Assembly (NCBI GenBank): GCA_900539185.1
Contig: UQBG01000012.1
Location: 1-64,000 of the forward strand
Reading direction: 5' to 3'
From: an uncultured Clostridium sp.
GTDB taxonomy: Bacteria; Bacillota; Clostridia; Lachnospirales; Lachnospiraceae
Length of the DNA: 64,000 nt
Both the position numbers and the translations under genes were made by a program. Shown here in pieces: positions 54,272 to 63,226 of this stretch (the first letter of the stretch is position 1; the number at the start of each line of letters is the position of its first letter). Under the pieces are notes generated by a model that made no database searches, was not told the DNA's origin, and was given only the letters and a program-made list of their open reading frames with translations.

Positions 54272-55147
54272 ATGCGGATAGGAGCATTGGAAGCCGGAGG
54301 TACAAAGATGGTATGTGCGATAGGGGATGAGCATGGCCGGATTGAGGAGCAGAGATCCATCCCGACGCGTACACCGGAGGAAACGATGCCGGAATTAATT
54401 GCATACTTTCAGAAGAAAAATATAGAGGTATTGGGGGTCGCAGCTTTTGGACCTGTAGGAGTAAATCCGGATGCACCGAAATATGGGTGGATTCTGGATA
54501 CATCGAAGCTGGCATGGAGACAGTATCCATTATTGGAAAAGCTTCAGACGGCACTATCGGTTCCGATTGGTCTGGATACGGATGTAAATGGTTCCTGTCT
54601 GGGAGAAATGACATATGGAGCAGCGAAGGGACTGAAGAATGTGATCTATATTACAGTCGGAACCGGTATCGGTGCCGGAATCGCAGTAGATGGAAAACTG
54701 ATTCATGGTATGCTACATCCGGAGGCAGGGCACATTCTGATCGCACCACAGACAGGGGATGAAGAGCATTGTATTTGTCCGTATCATACGCATTGTCTGG
54801 AGGGACTGGCAGCAGGCCCTTCAATCGAAAAACGTTGGGGAAAGAAAGCAACAGAGCTGGCTGATCGAGCCGAGGTCTGGGAGCTGGAGAGTGAATATCT
54901 GGCACAGGCGATTGTAAATTATATTATGTTGGTATCTCCGCAGCGGATCATAATGGGCGGAGGTGTGATGCATCAACAGCAGTTGTTCCCGCTGATCCGC
55001 AGAAAGGTATTGGAAAAGGTCAATGGGTATATACAGACACCAGAATTAAAAGACATGGAACATTATATTGTGCCGGCCAGCCTAAAGGATAATCAGGGCA
55101 TCATGGGATGTTTGCGGTTGGGAGAACTGGCATATCAGAGTAAATAA
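54272..55147 (+). CDS. ROK family fructokinase
   Basis: 291 aa. The ATP motif GALEAGGTKMVCAIG is at the N-terminus. GVAAFGPVGV, LDTDVNGSCLGE and YITVGTGIGAGIAV follow. The zinc-type cluster HPEAGHIL with CICPYHTHCLEGLAAG is the pattern of ROK fructokinases such as Bacillus GmuE/ScrK. AAGGAGG before ATG. It lies 46 bp after coaBC. Confidence 0.88.
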   Translation: MRIGALEAGGTKMVCAIGDEHGRIEEQRSIPTRTPEETMPELIAYFQKKNIEVLGVAAFGPVGVNPDAPKYGWILDTSKLAWRQYPLLEKLQTALSVPIGLDTDVNGSCLGEMTYGAAKGLKNVIYITVGTGIGAGIAVDGKLIHGMLHPEAGHILIAPQTGDEEHCICPYHTHCLEGLAAGPSIEKRWGKKATELADRAEVWELESEYLAQAIVNYIMLVSPQRIIMGGGVMHQQQLFPLIRRKVLEKVNGYIQTPELKDMEHYIVPASLKDNQGIMGCLRLGELAYQSK

Positions 55148-55171
55148 GAAAAACAGCGAAAATTAAAAGCA

Positions 55172-55191
55172 GGCTCCGTATATACGGAGCC
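55172..55191. repeat. Perfect 20-bp palindrome after the fructokinase
   Basis: GGCTCCGTATATACGGAGCC is identical to its own reverse complement. It is flanked to form a 26-nt hairpin. Rightward there is no T-run, while leftward TTTTAATTTT follows. It may be a terminator or a protein site. The rest of 55192-55362 shows no credible gene. Confidence 0.6.
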
Positions 55192-55362
55192 CGCAAAAAT
55201 GAGGGGGAGAGAGAGGATTCAAATATATGAAAACTCTTTACGATTATTAAGATACTGCTTAAATGTGTTCATTCTGTGTCGAAAGAATAAAGAAAATGAA
55301 AACTTTCAGAAAATAAATAGAAACTATAAAAATGAGAACCGTGTAAGAGACAGGAGAACGGA

Positions 55363-56130
55363 ATGGGAAAAGTGTATAAATTCTGGATGGGATTGTTGGC
55401 GATAATAGGAAGTATCAGTATGGGATACTTTTTGTTATTGTGGATCTGTCTGGGAAGCATTTCTACCTATAATTTTATATGGTTGTGCCTGACAGTGCTT
55501 TGTGCAGGGCTGATGATGGCTGTTTATCACTATGGGAGAAACGGGCAGATTCCTCCCAAGTGGGTTGTGATCCCGGTAGAGATTCTGGTGGGAATCAGTT
55601 GTCTGATATTCATTATAGTGGAAACGTTTATTATCCATGCCGGGCATCAGAAGGCAGAGGCAGGTGCGGATTATCTGATTATCTTGGGAGCAAAGGTAAA
55701 TGGCACACATCCATCACTGATTTTAAAGTATCGGATTCAGGCAGGCGTGGAATACTTAAAACAGAACCCGGATACCCGGGTGATCGCAAGTGGCGGACAG
55801 GGATCCGATGAGGGAATCTCGGAGGCACAGTGCATCTATGAGCAGTTGATCGCACAGGGAATCGATGCGGATCGGATCTATCTGGAGGATCAGTCTACGA
55901 GTACCCGAGAGAATCTGGAATATTCAGCACGGTATTTGGATCGGCAGCAGGACCGGGTGGTGATTGCAACGACGGATTTTCACCTGTTTCGGGCGATGCG
56001 TCTGGCGAAGAAATGTGGATATGAGCAGGTGAGCGGAACTCCGGCAAAATCGGTCTGGTGGCTGGTCCCTACGAACTATACACGGGAATGTCTGGCAGTA
56101 CTCAAGGATCTGATCTGTGGAAATATATAA
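55363..56130 (+). CDS. YdcF family (DUF218) membrane protein
   Basis: 255 aa. Three N-terminal membrane segments (about 8-30, 36-55 and 66-90) are followed by a DUF218 domain with YLIILGAKVNGTHPS, VIASGGQGSDEGISEA, LEDQSTSTRENLEYS and ATTDFHLFRAM. Relatives SanA and ElyC act in envelope maintenance. The exact reaction is unknown. Confidence 0.88.
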   Translation: MGKVYKFWMGLLAIIGSISMGYFLLLWICLGSISTYNFIWLCLTVLCAGLMMAVYHYGRNGQIPPKWVVIPVEILVGISCLIFIIVETFIIHAGHQKAEAGADYLIILGAKVNGTHPSLILKYRIQAGVEYLKQNPDTRVIASGGQGSDEGISEAQCIYEQLIAQGIDADRIYLEDQSTSTRENLEYSARYLDRQQDRVVIATTDFHLFRAMRLAKKCGYEQVSGTPAKSVWWLVPTNYTRECLAVLKDLICGNI

Positions 56131-56202
56131 TCAATGCTTGCGTTGCCGGATAGGGTGTATTATATTATAGAAGAAACACACGGTTGTAAGGAGGACTTAG
56201 AT

Positions 56203-56415
56203 ATGGCACAGGTAGTAACGAAGGATATGATAATCGCTGATATTCTGGCAGTTGATCCGGGAAATGCAGCAATCTTAATGGCAGCAGGTATGCACTGCAT
56301 CGGATGTCCGGCGTCCCAGGGCGAGCCGCTGGAGGAAGCATGCATGGTACATGGAATGGATGTAGATGAGGTACTAGATCAGATCAACGAGTATCTGGCA
56401 AAGAAAGAACAGTAG
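56203..56415 (+). CDS. DUF1858 hybrid-cluster-associated redox disulfide protein
   Basis: 70 aa, one domain, with the motif MHCIGCPASQGEPLEEACMVHG including Cys32 and Cys35. The family is often near hybrid cluster proteins; none is in this window. I chose ATG 56203 with AAGGAGG upstream. Confidence 0.85.
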   Translation: MAQVVTKDMIIADILAVDPGNAAILMAAGMHCIGCPASQGEPLEEACMVHGMDVDEVLDQINEYLAKKEQ

Positions 56416-56471
56416 ACAATATATACAAATCAAATTGTTGAAAATAGCCAAAGGGAAACCGGGCAATTTTC

Positions 56472-56500
56472 TTGAGCATTTTTCTCCGATATGCTATAAT
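56472..56500 (+). promoter_or_regulatory. Promoter of the 101-aa membrane protein gene
   Basis: TTGAGC (56472-56477) and TATAAT (56495-56500) are 17 bp apart, about 73 bp before the gene. Confidence 0.65.
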
Positions 56501-56573
56501 TACTCTATAATTGGTTTCGGAAAGGACACCCGGTAACGGGATCCATATTTGAAGGTGAAGGAGGAATTACAGG

Positions 56574-56879
56574 ATGGGAGAAGGTCAATCGGAAGGTGGC
56601 TTCAATCTAGCCAAAGGCAGCACTTCGATTCTGAAGGGGGTCGATCCTGATGATATCGGAAGTACAGGCGTTCTGTATTCGAAACGAACAGGTGAGACTG
56701 GTGTACTAAAGGGCAGTATTGCACCAAATGTCTATAACACAGAGTATAACTATGAGAAGGCGAATCCATCAAAGAGCGAATCAAAGGTGGGAAAAGTTTT
56801 GGTTATTGCACTGGTTGTAGTACTGATTGGGATTGCGGTAGTTGCTGCACTGGGATACTTTGGTGTACTATTTAAGTAA
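56574..56879 (+). CDS. Small C-terminally anchored membrane protein
   Basis: 101 aa. The N-terminal 70 residues are polar and Gly/Ser-rich, with repeated phrases TSILKG, TGVLYS and TGVLKG. One membrane segment (about 74-97) ends the protein with only FK after it, a tail-anchor layout. It has its own promoter, GGAGG and terminator. No family recognised. Confidence 0.7.
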   Translation: MGEGQSEGGFNLAKGSTSILKGVDPDDIGSTGVLYSKRTGETGVLKGSIAPNVYNTEYNYEKANPSKSESKVGKVLVIALVVVLIGIAVVAALGYFGVLFK

Positions 56880-56892
56880 AGAAAGATGAAAG

Positions 56893-56927
56893 CATGGTTG
56901 AGTATAAGACTCAGCCATGTTTTTTTT
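56893..56927 (+). terminator. Terminator after the 101-aa gene
   Basis: Stem CATGGTTGAGT/ACTCAGCCATG followed by eight T. Confidence 0.88.
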
Positions 56928-57057
56928 ATAGGATCAGATGACAGGCAGGAAGACGTTGATTGCGGTCGCTCTTGCCATATGGTGAGGATAATGTTAGAAT
57001 AAATGCAGAATGTTCGCAGGTCGAACGGTTACTTGTTTGAATGGAGGATACCATATT

Positions 57058-59046
57058 ATGAGTATTGATACAAAATCAGTTAGTGCGATTCGGGTATTAT
57101 CTGCAGATGCGATTCAAAAGGCAAATTCCGGACATCCGGGACTTCCGCTTGGCTCGGCAGCGATGGCCTATGAATTATGGGCAAAGCATATGAAGCATAA
57201 TCCGGCGGATCCGAAGTGGGTGAATCGGGATCGGTTTATCCTGTCCGGTGGACATGGTTCCGCATTATTATATTCCTTGCTGCATTTATTCGGCTATGGT
57301 CTGACGATGGAGGATATGAAGAACTTCCGTCAGTTAGGTTCTCTGACTCCGGGACATCCGGAGTATGGACATACGGTAGGAGTAGAGGCTACGACCGGAC
57401 CACTGGGAGCCGGTATGGCGATGGCGGTCGGTATGGCAATGGCGGAGAATCATCTGGCGTCTATATTTAATGAAGACGGATATCCGGTGGTTGATCATTA
57501 TACCTATGTACTGGGTGGAGATGGCTGTATGATGGAGGGAATCTCCTATGAGGCCTTTTCATTAGCCGGTTCTCTGGGACTTGGCAAACTGATTGTATTA
57601 TATGATTCGAACAATATTTCGATTGAGGGTGATACCAATATCGCATTTCGTGAGAATGTTCAGACGCGGTTTCAGGCATTTGGTTTCCAGACACTGCTGG
57701 TAGAGGACGGAAATGATCTGGAGGCGATCGGCAAGGCCATCGAGGAGGCAAAGGCGGATACGACGAGACCGACGATGATCGAAGTAAAGACAAAGATCGG
57801 ATATGGATGCCCAGCGAAGGAAGGAAAGGCATCTGCACATGGAGAACCGCTGGGGGTTGAAAATGTAGCAGCACTTCGAAAGAATCTGGGCTGGGAGATT
57901 GAAGAGAGCTTTACTGTTCCGCAGGATGTATATGATAACTTCCGGGCAATCGCAAAGGAAAATGCGAAGGCAGAAGAGCAGTGGAATGCATTGTTTGCAG
58001 ACTATGCACAGAAGTATCCGGAGAAGAAAGCACTGTGGGATCAGTACTATAACGAAGAAAGCGGAGAACTGCTGCAGGACAATGAAGCATTCTGGGCTGT
58101 GCCGGAAAAGGCAGAAGCAACCCGGAGTCTGTCCGGTAAGCTGATCAATGTTATGAAAGATGTCCTTCCGAATATGTTTGGCGGGGCAGCCGATCTGGCA
58201 CCATCGACCAAGACCTATATGAATGATATGGGGGATTATTCCGGCGAGAATCCGGAAGGAAAGAATATACATTTTGGTATTCGTGAGATTGCCATGGCAG
58301 CGATCGGTAACGGTATTGCACTGCATGGCGGACTAAGACCATATGTATCTACGTTCTTTGTATTCAGTGACTATGTAAAACCAATGGCAAGACTGTCAGC
58401 ACTGATGGGACTTCCATTGACCTATGTATTAACACATGACAGTATCGGGGTAGGAGAAGATGGACCAACCCATGAGCCGATAGAGCAGTTAGCGATGCTT
58501 CGTTCTATGCCGAACTTTACGGTATATCGTCCGGCAGATGCAATTGAGACCGCAGCAGCCTGGTACTATGCGGCAAACAGTAAACATACGCCGACAGCAC
58601 TGGTATTATCCCGTCAGAACCTGCCGCAGTTAGCCGGTTCCAGCAAGGAAGCCCTGAAGGGTGGATATGTAATAGCAGATTCTGAGAAGAAAACACCGGA
58701 TGCGATCATTATCGCGACCGGATCAGAAGTGCAGCTGGGTATACAGGCAAAGGAACTTCTTGCAAAAGAAGGTGTCGATGTCCGGGTAGTCAGTATGCCG
58801 TCTATGGATGTATATGAACAGCAGACAGACGACTATAAGGAACAGGTACTGCCGAAGCAGGTACGGGCAAGAGTTGCGGTAGAAGCATTATCTGATTTCG
58901 GATGGGGCAAGTATGTAGGTCTGGACGGAGAGGTTGTATCCATGAAGAGTTTTGGTGCATCGGCTCCGGGCAAGTTACTGTTTGAACATTTCGGAATCAC
59001 AACAGAAGCGGTTGTTGCGGCTGTTAAGAAGACGTTACGGGCGTAA
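57058..59046 (+). CDS. tkt: Transketolase
   Basis: A thiamine-diphosphate enzyme of the pentose phosphate pathway. 662 aa, a full-length single chain. The TPP motif is GGDGCMMEGIS to DSNN, HGEPLG and the Glu of FGIREIAMAA are present, and the C-terminal domain ends as expected. I chose ATG 57058 with GGAGG upstream. RpiB of the same pathway is encoded 3.3 kb downstream. Confidence 0.96.
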   Translation: MSIDTKSVSAIRVLSADAIQKANSGHPGLPLGSAAMAYELWAKHMKHNPADPKWVNRDRFILSGGHGSALLYSLLHLFGYGLTMEDMKNFRQLGSLTPGHPEYGHTVGVEATTGPLGAGMAMAVGMAMAENHLASIFNEDGYPVVDHYTYVLGGDGCMMEGISYEAFSLAGSLGLGKLIVLYDSNNISIEGDTNIAFRENVQTRFQAFGFQTLLVEDGNDLEAIGKAIEEAKADTTRPTMIEVKTKIGYGCPAKEGKASAHGEPLGVENVAALRKNLGWEIEESFTVPQDVYDNFRAIAKENAKAEEQWNALFADYAQKYPEKKALWDQYYNEESGELLQDNEAFWAVPEKAEATRSLSGKLINVMKDVLPNMFGGAADLAPSTKTYMNDMGDYSGENPEGKNIHFGIREIAMAAIGNGIALHGGLRPYVSTFFVFSDYVKPMARLSALMGLPLTYVLTHDSIGVGEDGPTHEPIEQLAMLRSMPNFTVYRPADAIETAAAWYYAANSKHTPTALVLSRQNLPQLAGSSKEALKGGYVIADSEKKTPDAIIIATGSEVQLGIQAKELLAKEGVDVRVVSMPSMDVYEQQTDDYKEQVLPKQVRARVAVEALSDFGWGKYVGLDGEVVSMKSFGASAPGKLLFEHFGITTEAVVAAVKKTLRA

Positions 59047-59062
59047 CGGAAAAGAAATAAAA

Positions 59063-59101
59063 GAAACGTGCAGGAAATCTTCGGATTCCTGCACGTTTTC
59101 T
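59063..59101 (+). terminator. Terminator after tkt
   Basis: Stem AAACGTGCAGGAA-ATC with GATTCCTGCACGTTT, one bulged A and a TTCG tetraloop, then a T-rich tail. Confidence 0.88.
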
Positions 59102-59124
59102 TATTAAAAAATCTGAAAAACTGC

Positions 59125-59919
59125 TTATAAACTATTTAATGTCTGTAATGCAAACCGCTTGATAATCGGTTGAAAATGCTCTGCCATATGATAAGGCATT
59201 GCATAAGAGGTCTTTATCTTCGAACCATATTCACACAAAGTATTGCATACAAGGTTAAATTCATCGGTTGTATGGTTTGACTGAGTAACAATCAGGTAAT
59301 AACGGGAATCACGCGGATTCTTAAACAGTGTGTTTTCACCGCAATAAACGCCCTGTAGCTGAGCTGCCGCGGAGGCAACATTACTCAGTGCAGAGAATAC
59401 AAAGATCCGATAAACATCGGAAGTATCCGGTTGTTTCTTTGAAGCAGAATCTGCAGGCGTTGATATCGTCTGATCCGAAGACTCCTTTGAACGGAGAGAC
59501 TGTTCGGCAGAACTGTGAATCGCTTCCAGATTCTCTACAATATTGCCTAAGACATCAAATATACTGGACGGATCCTCTACATCGTCATCCTCTTCATCAT
59601 TGTAGTCATCATAATCCACATCTTCCGTAGAAGGACGGGTAAACTTGGAAAAACGGGTATCCAATTCCTCCGGATCTTCTACCTTCGTTATAATCAGGAC
59701 TAAACAGTCAGGATTGACCGGTATTGCCTCTATCATCAATGGGATATCGCCAACTTCGAAACCTACATCATCGGAAGCCTTCTGCATCATATCCCGAAAT
59801 AGTGCTTTTGCACGATCTGTACCATATGCAAGCTCGGTAAGACGTATATTATGATCTGCTAAATCTGATTTATTTAAAGTACAACGAATTTGATTCTCAT
59901 TTAATTTTTCAATTTTCAT
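59125..59919 (-). CDS. mecA: Adaptor protein MecA
   Basis: Brings substrates to the ClpC protease. 264 aa. The N-terminal domain (MKIEKLNENQIRCTLNKSDL) recognises substrates. An acidic linker (about 95-115) separates it from the C-terminal domain (about 170-264) that binds ClpC, with VYRIFVFSALSNV and FKNPRDSRYYLIV. AAGGAG before ATG. Converges with tkt. Confidence 0.92.
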   Translation of the reverse strand: MKIEKLNENQIRCTLNKSDLADHNIRLTELAYGTDRAKALFRDMMQKASDDVGFEVGDIPLMIEAIPVNPDCLVLIITKVEDPEELDTRFSKFTRPSTEDVDYDDYNDEEDDDVEDPSSIFDVLGNIVENLEAIHSSAEQSLRSKESSDQTISTPADSASKKQPDTSDVYRIFVFSALSNVASAAAQLQGVYCGENTLFKNPRDSRYYLIVTQSNHTTDEFNLVCNTLCEYGSKIKTSYAMPYHMAEHFQPIIKRFALQTLNSL

Positions 59920-60056
59920 CGAATCATCTCCTTATCGTTATAATACATACAATCCTTTGTGCATAGGTGTATTCTTAGTTTAACACAAAATAGGCATATG
60001 TAAAGAGGATTTATACGGTAAAATTGTAAAAAATTTAGAAATTTATAAAAAAAACC

Positions 60057-60085
60057 TTGTATAATGTCAAAAAATAGATTATACT
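60057..60085 (+). promoter_or_regulatory. Promoter of the candidate RNA
   Basis: TTGTAT (60057-60062) and TATACT (60080-60085) are 17 bp apart. The predicted start near 60092 is 5 nt before the closing helix of the candidate RNA. Confidence 0.5.
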
Positions 60086-60091
60086 TTTACG

Positions 60092-60345
60092 TAGAGATGA
60101 CCGAAATGCGAAAGAAGGGAGGATATAAAATAACGGGGACCCGAATCATATCTGATAGTCTGTTGGGTTCTGATCAGGAGATTCATATTATTTCTTAGTT
60201 GGTATATCTCTATTTCCGGTTGATAAATGCAAGTTGCCGCATAGGTGTTTCGGAGGAATACTATAAAATGTCTCACAACTGCACCATCCTATGGTAGAGG
60301 TAGTGTCCATCCGGTTCCGTGCGGGAAAAAGGGGGCGGTCGTGGC
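60092..60345 (+). ncRNA. Candidate structured non-coding RNA, about 250 nt
   Basis: The 536-bp gap between mecA and cwlD holds no credible long frame. Two long-range helices can be drawn: ATGACCG (60097-60103) with CGGTCGT (60336-60342), and ACGGGGACC (60133-60141) with GGTTCCGT (60313-60320, one bulge). Between them lie purine-rich strands. An inner helix CATAGG/CCTATG (60240-60245, 60288-60293) and GAATC/GATTC are also possible. I did not find SRP, tmRNA or RNase P core motifs. A 9-codon frame at 60269 (MSHNCTILW) has GGAGG 11 nt upstream. No U-rich terminator directly follows; a hairpin lies at 60448-60474. Sequence from 59920 to 60056 is A/T-rich with nothing visible. Confidence 0.45.
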
Positions 60346-60447
60346 ATAAAAGAATAGTCACTTATAAAGGATAATACGAAATCTACACATTTATAGCATT
60401 ACATAGAACAAAGAATTCACAGAGTTTGTGATAGTTAGCAATGAGGG

Positions 60448-60474
60448 AGCAGGTATTACCCCATAATACCTGCT
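60448..60474. terminator. Hairpin at the end of cwlD
   Basis: Stem AGCAGGTATTA/TAATACCTGCT with a 5-nt loop, overlapping the cwlD stop codon. T-runs on both sides are poor, so terminator strength is uncertain. Confidence 0.45.
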
Positions 60475-61154
60475 TCTGTGTTTAAATACTGCCGGACGCC
60501 TACAGATATAGCATAAGCAAGTTTCTCCTGGTATATAGGAGCATTTAGAAGGGCGGATTCTGTGGGATTCGACATGAATCCACATTCCACAATCACGGCG
60601 GGACAGGATACGTTTTTCAGGACATAATAAGAATCATTAGACTTGGCTGATCGGGTATTGGAGGGATCTGCCAGTTCTATCAGAGAGGACTGAATCTGTT
60701 CTGCCAGCTTCCGGCTGGATGCAGATGAATAATAGTAAAAGCTTTGGGCTCCATGTTCTGCAGGAGAAGAAAAACTGTTTTGGTGAATACTGATCATCAG
60801 ATCCGGTTGATGAGCATCTACAAAGGCAATGCGGTTTCTCATATCGGACTGTTTTTTATTGCGGGCATTGACATCACTTAAACTACAGTCTGAATCACGA
60901 GTCAGATAGACCAGACAGTCCTGTGCTTCCAGATAGCTTTTTAACCGCAGGGCGATAGCCAGATTCAGATCCTTTTCTAACTGTTGATCCGGTGATACCA
61001 TACCGGGGTCGAAGCCGCCGTGTCCGACGTCGATGACGATGACGGCCTGCTCTCTGGATGTATGAAAGACGGTTGTAGACGGAAAATAAACCATAAAAAG
61101 GATAATAATCAGAAAAATAGAAAGTACGGGCAGAAGGTATCGTTTTAGTTTCAT
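60456..61154 (-). CDS. cwlD: N-acetylmuramoyl-L-alanine amidase CwlD
   Basis: 232 aa. An N-terminal membrane segment (about 5-27) anchors an amidase_3 domain. Zinc ligands are the His of DVGHGGFDPG, a Glu in the QLEKDLN segment and the His of SIHQNSF. The catalytic Glu is in IVECGFMSN. CwlD in sporeformers makes muramic lactam in spore cortex; here it may instead be a general wall amidase. Confidence 0.88.
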   Translation of the reverse strand: MKLKRYLLPVLSIFLIIILFMVYFPSTTVFHTSREQAVIVIDVGHGGFDPGMVSPDQQLEKDLNLAIALRLKSYLEAQDCLVYLTRDSDCSLSDVNARNKKQSDMRNRIAFVDAHQPDLMISIHQNSFSSPAEHGAQSFYYYSSASSRKLAEQIQSSLIELADPSNTRSAKSNDSYYVLKNVSCPAVIVECGFMSNPTESALLNAPIYQEKLAYAISVGVRQYLNTEAGIMG

Positions 61155-61301
61155 AAAAAACCTCAGAAATTATTAAAAAAAGTGTCGATATAATATATTC
61201 TTGTGTTATAATTTTAATGCACCTATTGTTCTGATCTCAGAGGAGTATTGAGAGCGGAAGATAGGCGACATTACTGATACACGGGGTATAAGAAAGTAAA
61301 A

Positions 61302-62369
61302 ATGAATACGTTATTTGTAAATGTTGATAGCGGTATCACAGAAGATGAGCCGAGTCAGGAACTGGAGACGGCAGGAGAGATTTTAAAGCAGGGAGGACTG
61401 GTAGCATTTCCGACCGAGACGGTATACGGATTAGGTGGTGATGCGTTGAATGCCGAGGCGTCTCAGAAGATCTATGCAGCAAAGGGGCGGCCGTCCGATA
61501 ATCCGTTGATTGTTCACATTGCGGATGAAGCAGATCTTCAGCGGATAGCTACGGATATTCCGGAGGCGGCATATAAGCTGATGGATGTCTTCTGGCCGGG
61601 ACCTATGACATTGATATTTAAGAAGAAGCCGATTGTTCCGGATAGTACAACGGGCGGACTGGATACGGTGGCTGTACGGATGCCGTCTCATAATGTGGCG
61701 TATGAGTTGATTCGACGGTCCGGTGTGCTGATTGCGGCACCGAGTGCTAATGTGTCCGGAAGACCGAGTCCGACAATGGCGGCACATGTGAAAGAGGATC
61801 TGGATGGAAAAATCGATATGATCATCGATGGCGGTGACTGTCGGTACGGTATCGAGTCCACGATCATCGATATGACCAGTAAGGTGCCGATGATCTTACG
61901 ACCGGGATATATCACGCAGGAGATGATCGAGGATGTGATCGGGAATGTAGAGCTGGATCCCGGAATCACCGGACTTCCGACACATACCAGACCGAAGGCA
62001 CCCGGAATGAAGTATACACATTACGCACCGAAGGGAATCATGTATATTATTGAGGGAGAATCAACCTCCGTAATTCGGTGCATTAATCGAATGGTAAAGG
62101 AGCGTCAGGCAGCAGGCTGTAAGACGGGTGTATTGGCGACCAGATATAATGCATCTGCATATGAGGCAGATGAGGTGATTGTAATCGGAGATAAGGCAGA
62201 TGAACTGATGATTTCTTCAAATCTGTACCGGACGTTACGGGAGTTTGATGCAAGAGGAGTTGATTATATTTACTCAGAATCATTTACAGGAAGCGGGCTG
62301 GGGACAGCCATTATGAATCGGTTAATTAAGGCAGCAGGGCATCGGGTGATTCAGGCACCGACAGTGTAA
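61302..62369 (+). CDS. tsaC: L-threonylcarbamoyladenylate synthase (Sua5/YwlC type)
   Basis: Makes the intermediate for t6A37 in tRNA. 355 aa, so the long Sua5 form: a YrdC domain (about 15-205) with GLVAFPTETVYGLGGDA, KGRPSDNPLIVHI and SANVSGRPSPT, then a C-terminal Sua5 domain. The ribosome site is weak. RpiB follows 11 bp later. Confidence 0.95.
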   Translation: MNTLFVNVDSGITEDEPSQELETAGEILKQGGLVAFPTETVYGLGGDALNAEASQKIYAAKGRPSDNPLIVHIADEADLQRIATDIPEAAYKLMDVFWPGPMTLIFKKKPIVPDSTTGGLDTVAVRMPSHNVAYELIRRSGVLIAAPSANVSGRPSPTMAAHVKEDLDGKIDMIIDGGDCRYGIESTIIDMTSKVPMILRPGYITQEMIEDVIGNVELDPGITGLPTHTRPKAPGMKYTHYAPKGIMYIIEGESTSVIRCINRMVKERQAAGCKTGVLATRYNASAYEADEVIVIGDKADELMISSNLYRTLREFDARGVDYIYSESFTGSGLGTAIMNRLIKAAGHRVIQAPTV

Positions 62370-62383
62370 GTAAGGAGGATATG

Positions 62384-62809
62384 ATGATAGCATTGGGAAG
62401 CGACCATGGCGGATATGGTCTGAAGCAGGAAGTAATCAAGCATCTGAAAGAACGTGGACTGGAATATAAGGACTATGGTTGTTATAGTGAGGAGTCCTGT
62501 GATTATCCGGTATATGGACGGGCAGTGGCAGAGGCTGTCGCATCCGGAGAATGTGAGCGTGGAATTATTATCTGCGGCACAGGCATCGGAATTTCCATTA
62601 CGGCAAATAAGGTGCCGGGAATCCGGGCAGCGCTGTGTCATGACTGTTTCAGTGCGGAAGCAACCAGACAGCATAATGATGCAAATGTACTGGCGATGGG
62701 AGCCAGAGTAATCGGCTCCGGACTTGCATTAAAGATTGTGGATATCTTTTTGGATACGCCTTTTTCAAATGATGAGCGACATGTGAGAAGAATCGGCATG
62801 ATCGAATAA
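62384..62809 (+). CDS. rpiB: Ribose-5-phosphate isomerase B
   Basis: 141 aa, RpiB/LacA family. N-terminus MIALGSDHGGYGLKQ, the active-site Cys in GIIICGTGIGISITANK, and HNDANVLAMGARV. I chose the second ATG because AAGGAGG is only 2 nt from the first. Operon partner of the Sua5-type gene. Confidence 0.94.
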   Translation: MIALGSDHGGYGLKQEVIKHLKERGLEYKDYGCYSEESCDYPVYGRAVAEAVASGECERGIIICGTGIGISITANKVPGIRAALCHDCFSAEATRQHNDANVLAMGARVIGSGLALKIVDIFLDTPFSNDERHVRRIGMIE

Positions 62810-62855
62810 CCGCATAGAATCATCCAAAGTGGATATATTAGAATAGTGAAAGAAG

Positions 62856-62899
62856 AAAAGACTTATGCACGTTTTATGGAAAACGGACATAAGTCTTTT
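62856..62899 (+). terminator. Terminator after rpiB
   Basis: Outer stem AAAAGACTTATG/CATAAGTCTTTT, inner CGTTTT/AAAACG, then a short T-run within the stem. Confidence 0.75.
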
Positions 62900-62927
62900 G
62901 CAAATCTGCTATTTTACACAAAATTTA

Positions 62928-62956
62928 TAGACATTTTTGTGGTAATTTAGTATAAT
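62928..62956 (+). promoter_or_regulatory. Promoter of the ATP synthase operon
   Basis: TAGACA (62928-62933) and TATAAT (62951-62956) with a 17-bp spacer, 22 bp before the first gene. Confidence 0.7.
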
Positions 62957-62977
62957 TTACTACGAGGTGAGAAAACC

Positions 62978-63226
62978 ATGAGGGAACACAAACAGGTATT
63001 CAAGATGATAACACTGATTTCTCAGGTAGGAATAACCATGTTATCATCTATTTTTATTTGTGGACTGATTGGATATTGGATAGATAATCGGTTTGAAACC
63101 CACACATTTATCGTGTTTTTAGTGCTGGGGGTAGCTGGCGGTTATCGTGCCGTATATTCCCTGGTGAAGCAGTTTATGAAGAAAAAGGAGAAACAGGACG
63201 ATGAAACGACTGGATCCGACCGTTAG
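62978..63226 (+). CDS. AtpZ/AtpI-type small membrane protein
   Basis: 82 aa with two membrane segments (about 17-37 and 44-63) and the family phrase GLIGYWIDNRFETH. These proteins precede ATP synthase genes and are linked to Mg2+ handling or c-ring assembly. GAGGTG before ATG. The end overlaps the next gene by 26 bp. Confidence 0.85.
   Translation: MREHKQVFKMITLISQVGITMLSSIFICGLIGYWIDNRFETHTFIVFLVLGVAGGYRAVYSLVKQFMKKKEKQDDETTGSDR

Noticed and set aside
55199..55405. A 68-codon frame before ydcF
   Set aside because: It overlaps the ydcF start and its composition is not protein-like; the GGGGGAGAG lies after its ATG rather than before it.
60079..60276. A 65-codon leftward frame inside the candidate RNA
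   Set aside because: No ribosome site, and its composition is not protein-like; the helices on the other strand explain the region better.
60092..60345. SRP RNA, tmRNA or RNase P RNA identity
   Set aside because: The GGAAGCAG-type SRP loop, a tmRNA tag frame with tRNA-like ends, and the RNase P GAGGAAAGTCC core are not visible by eye.
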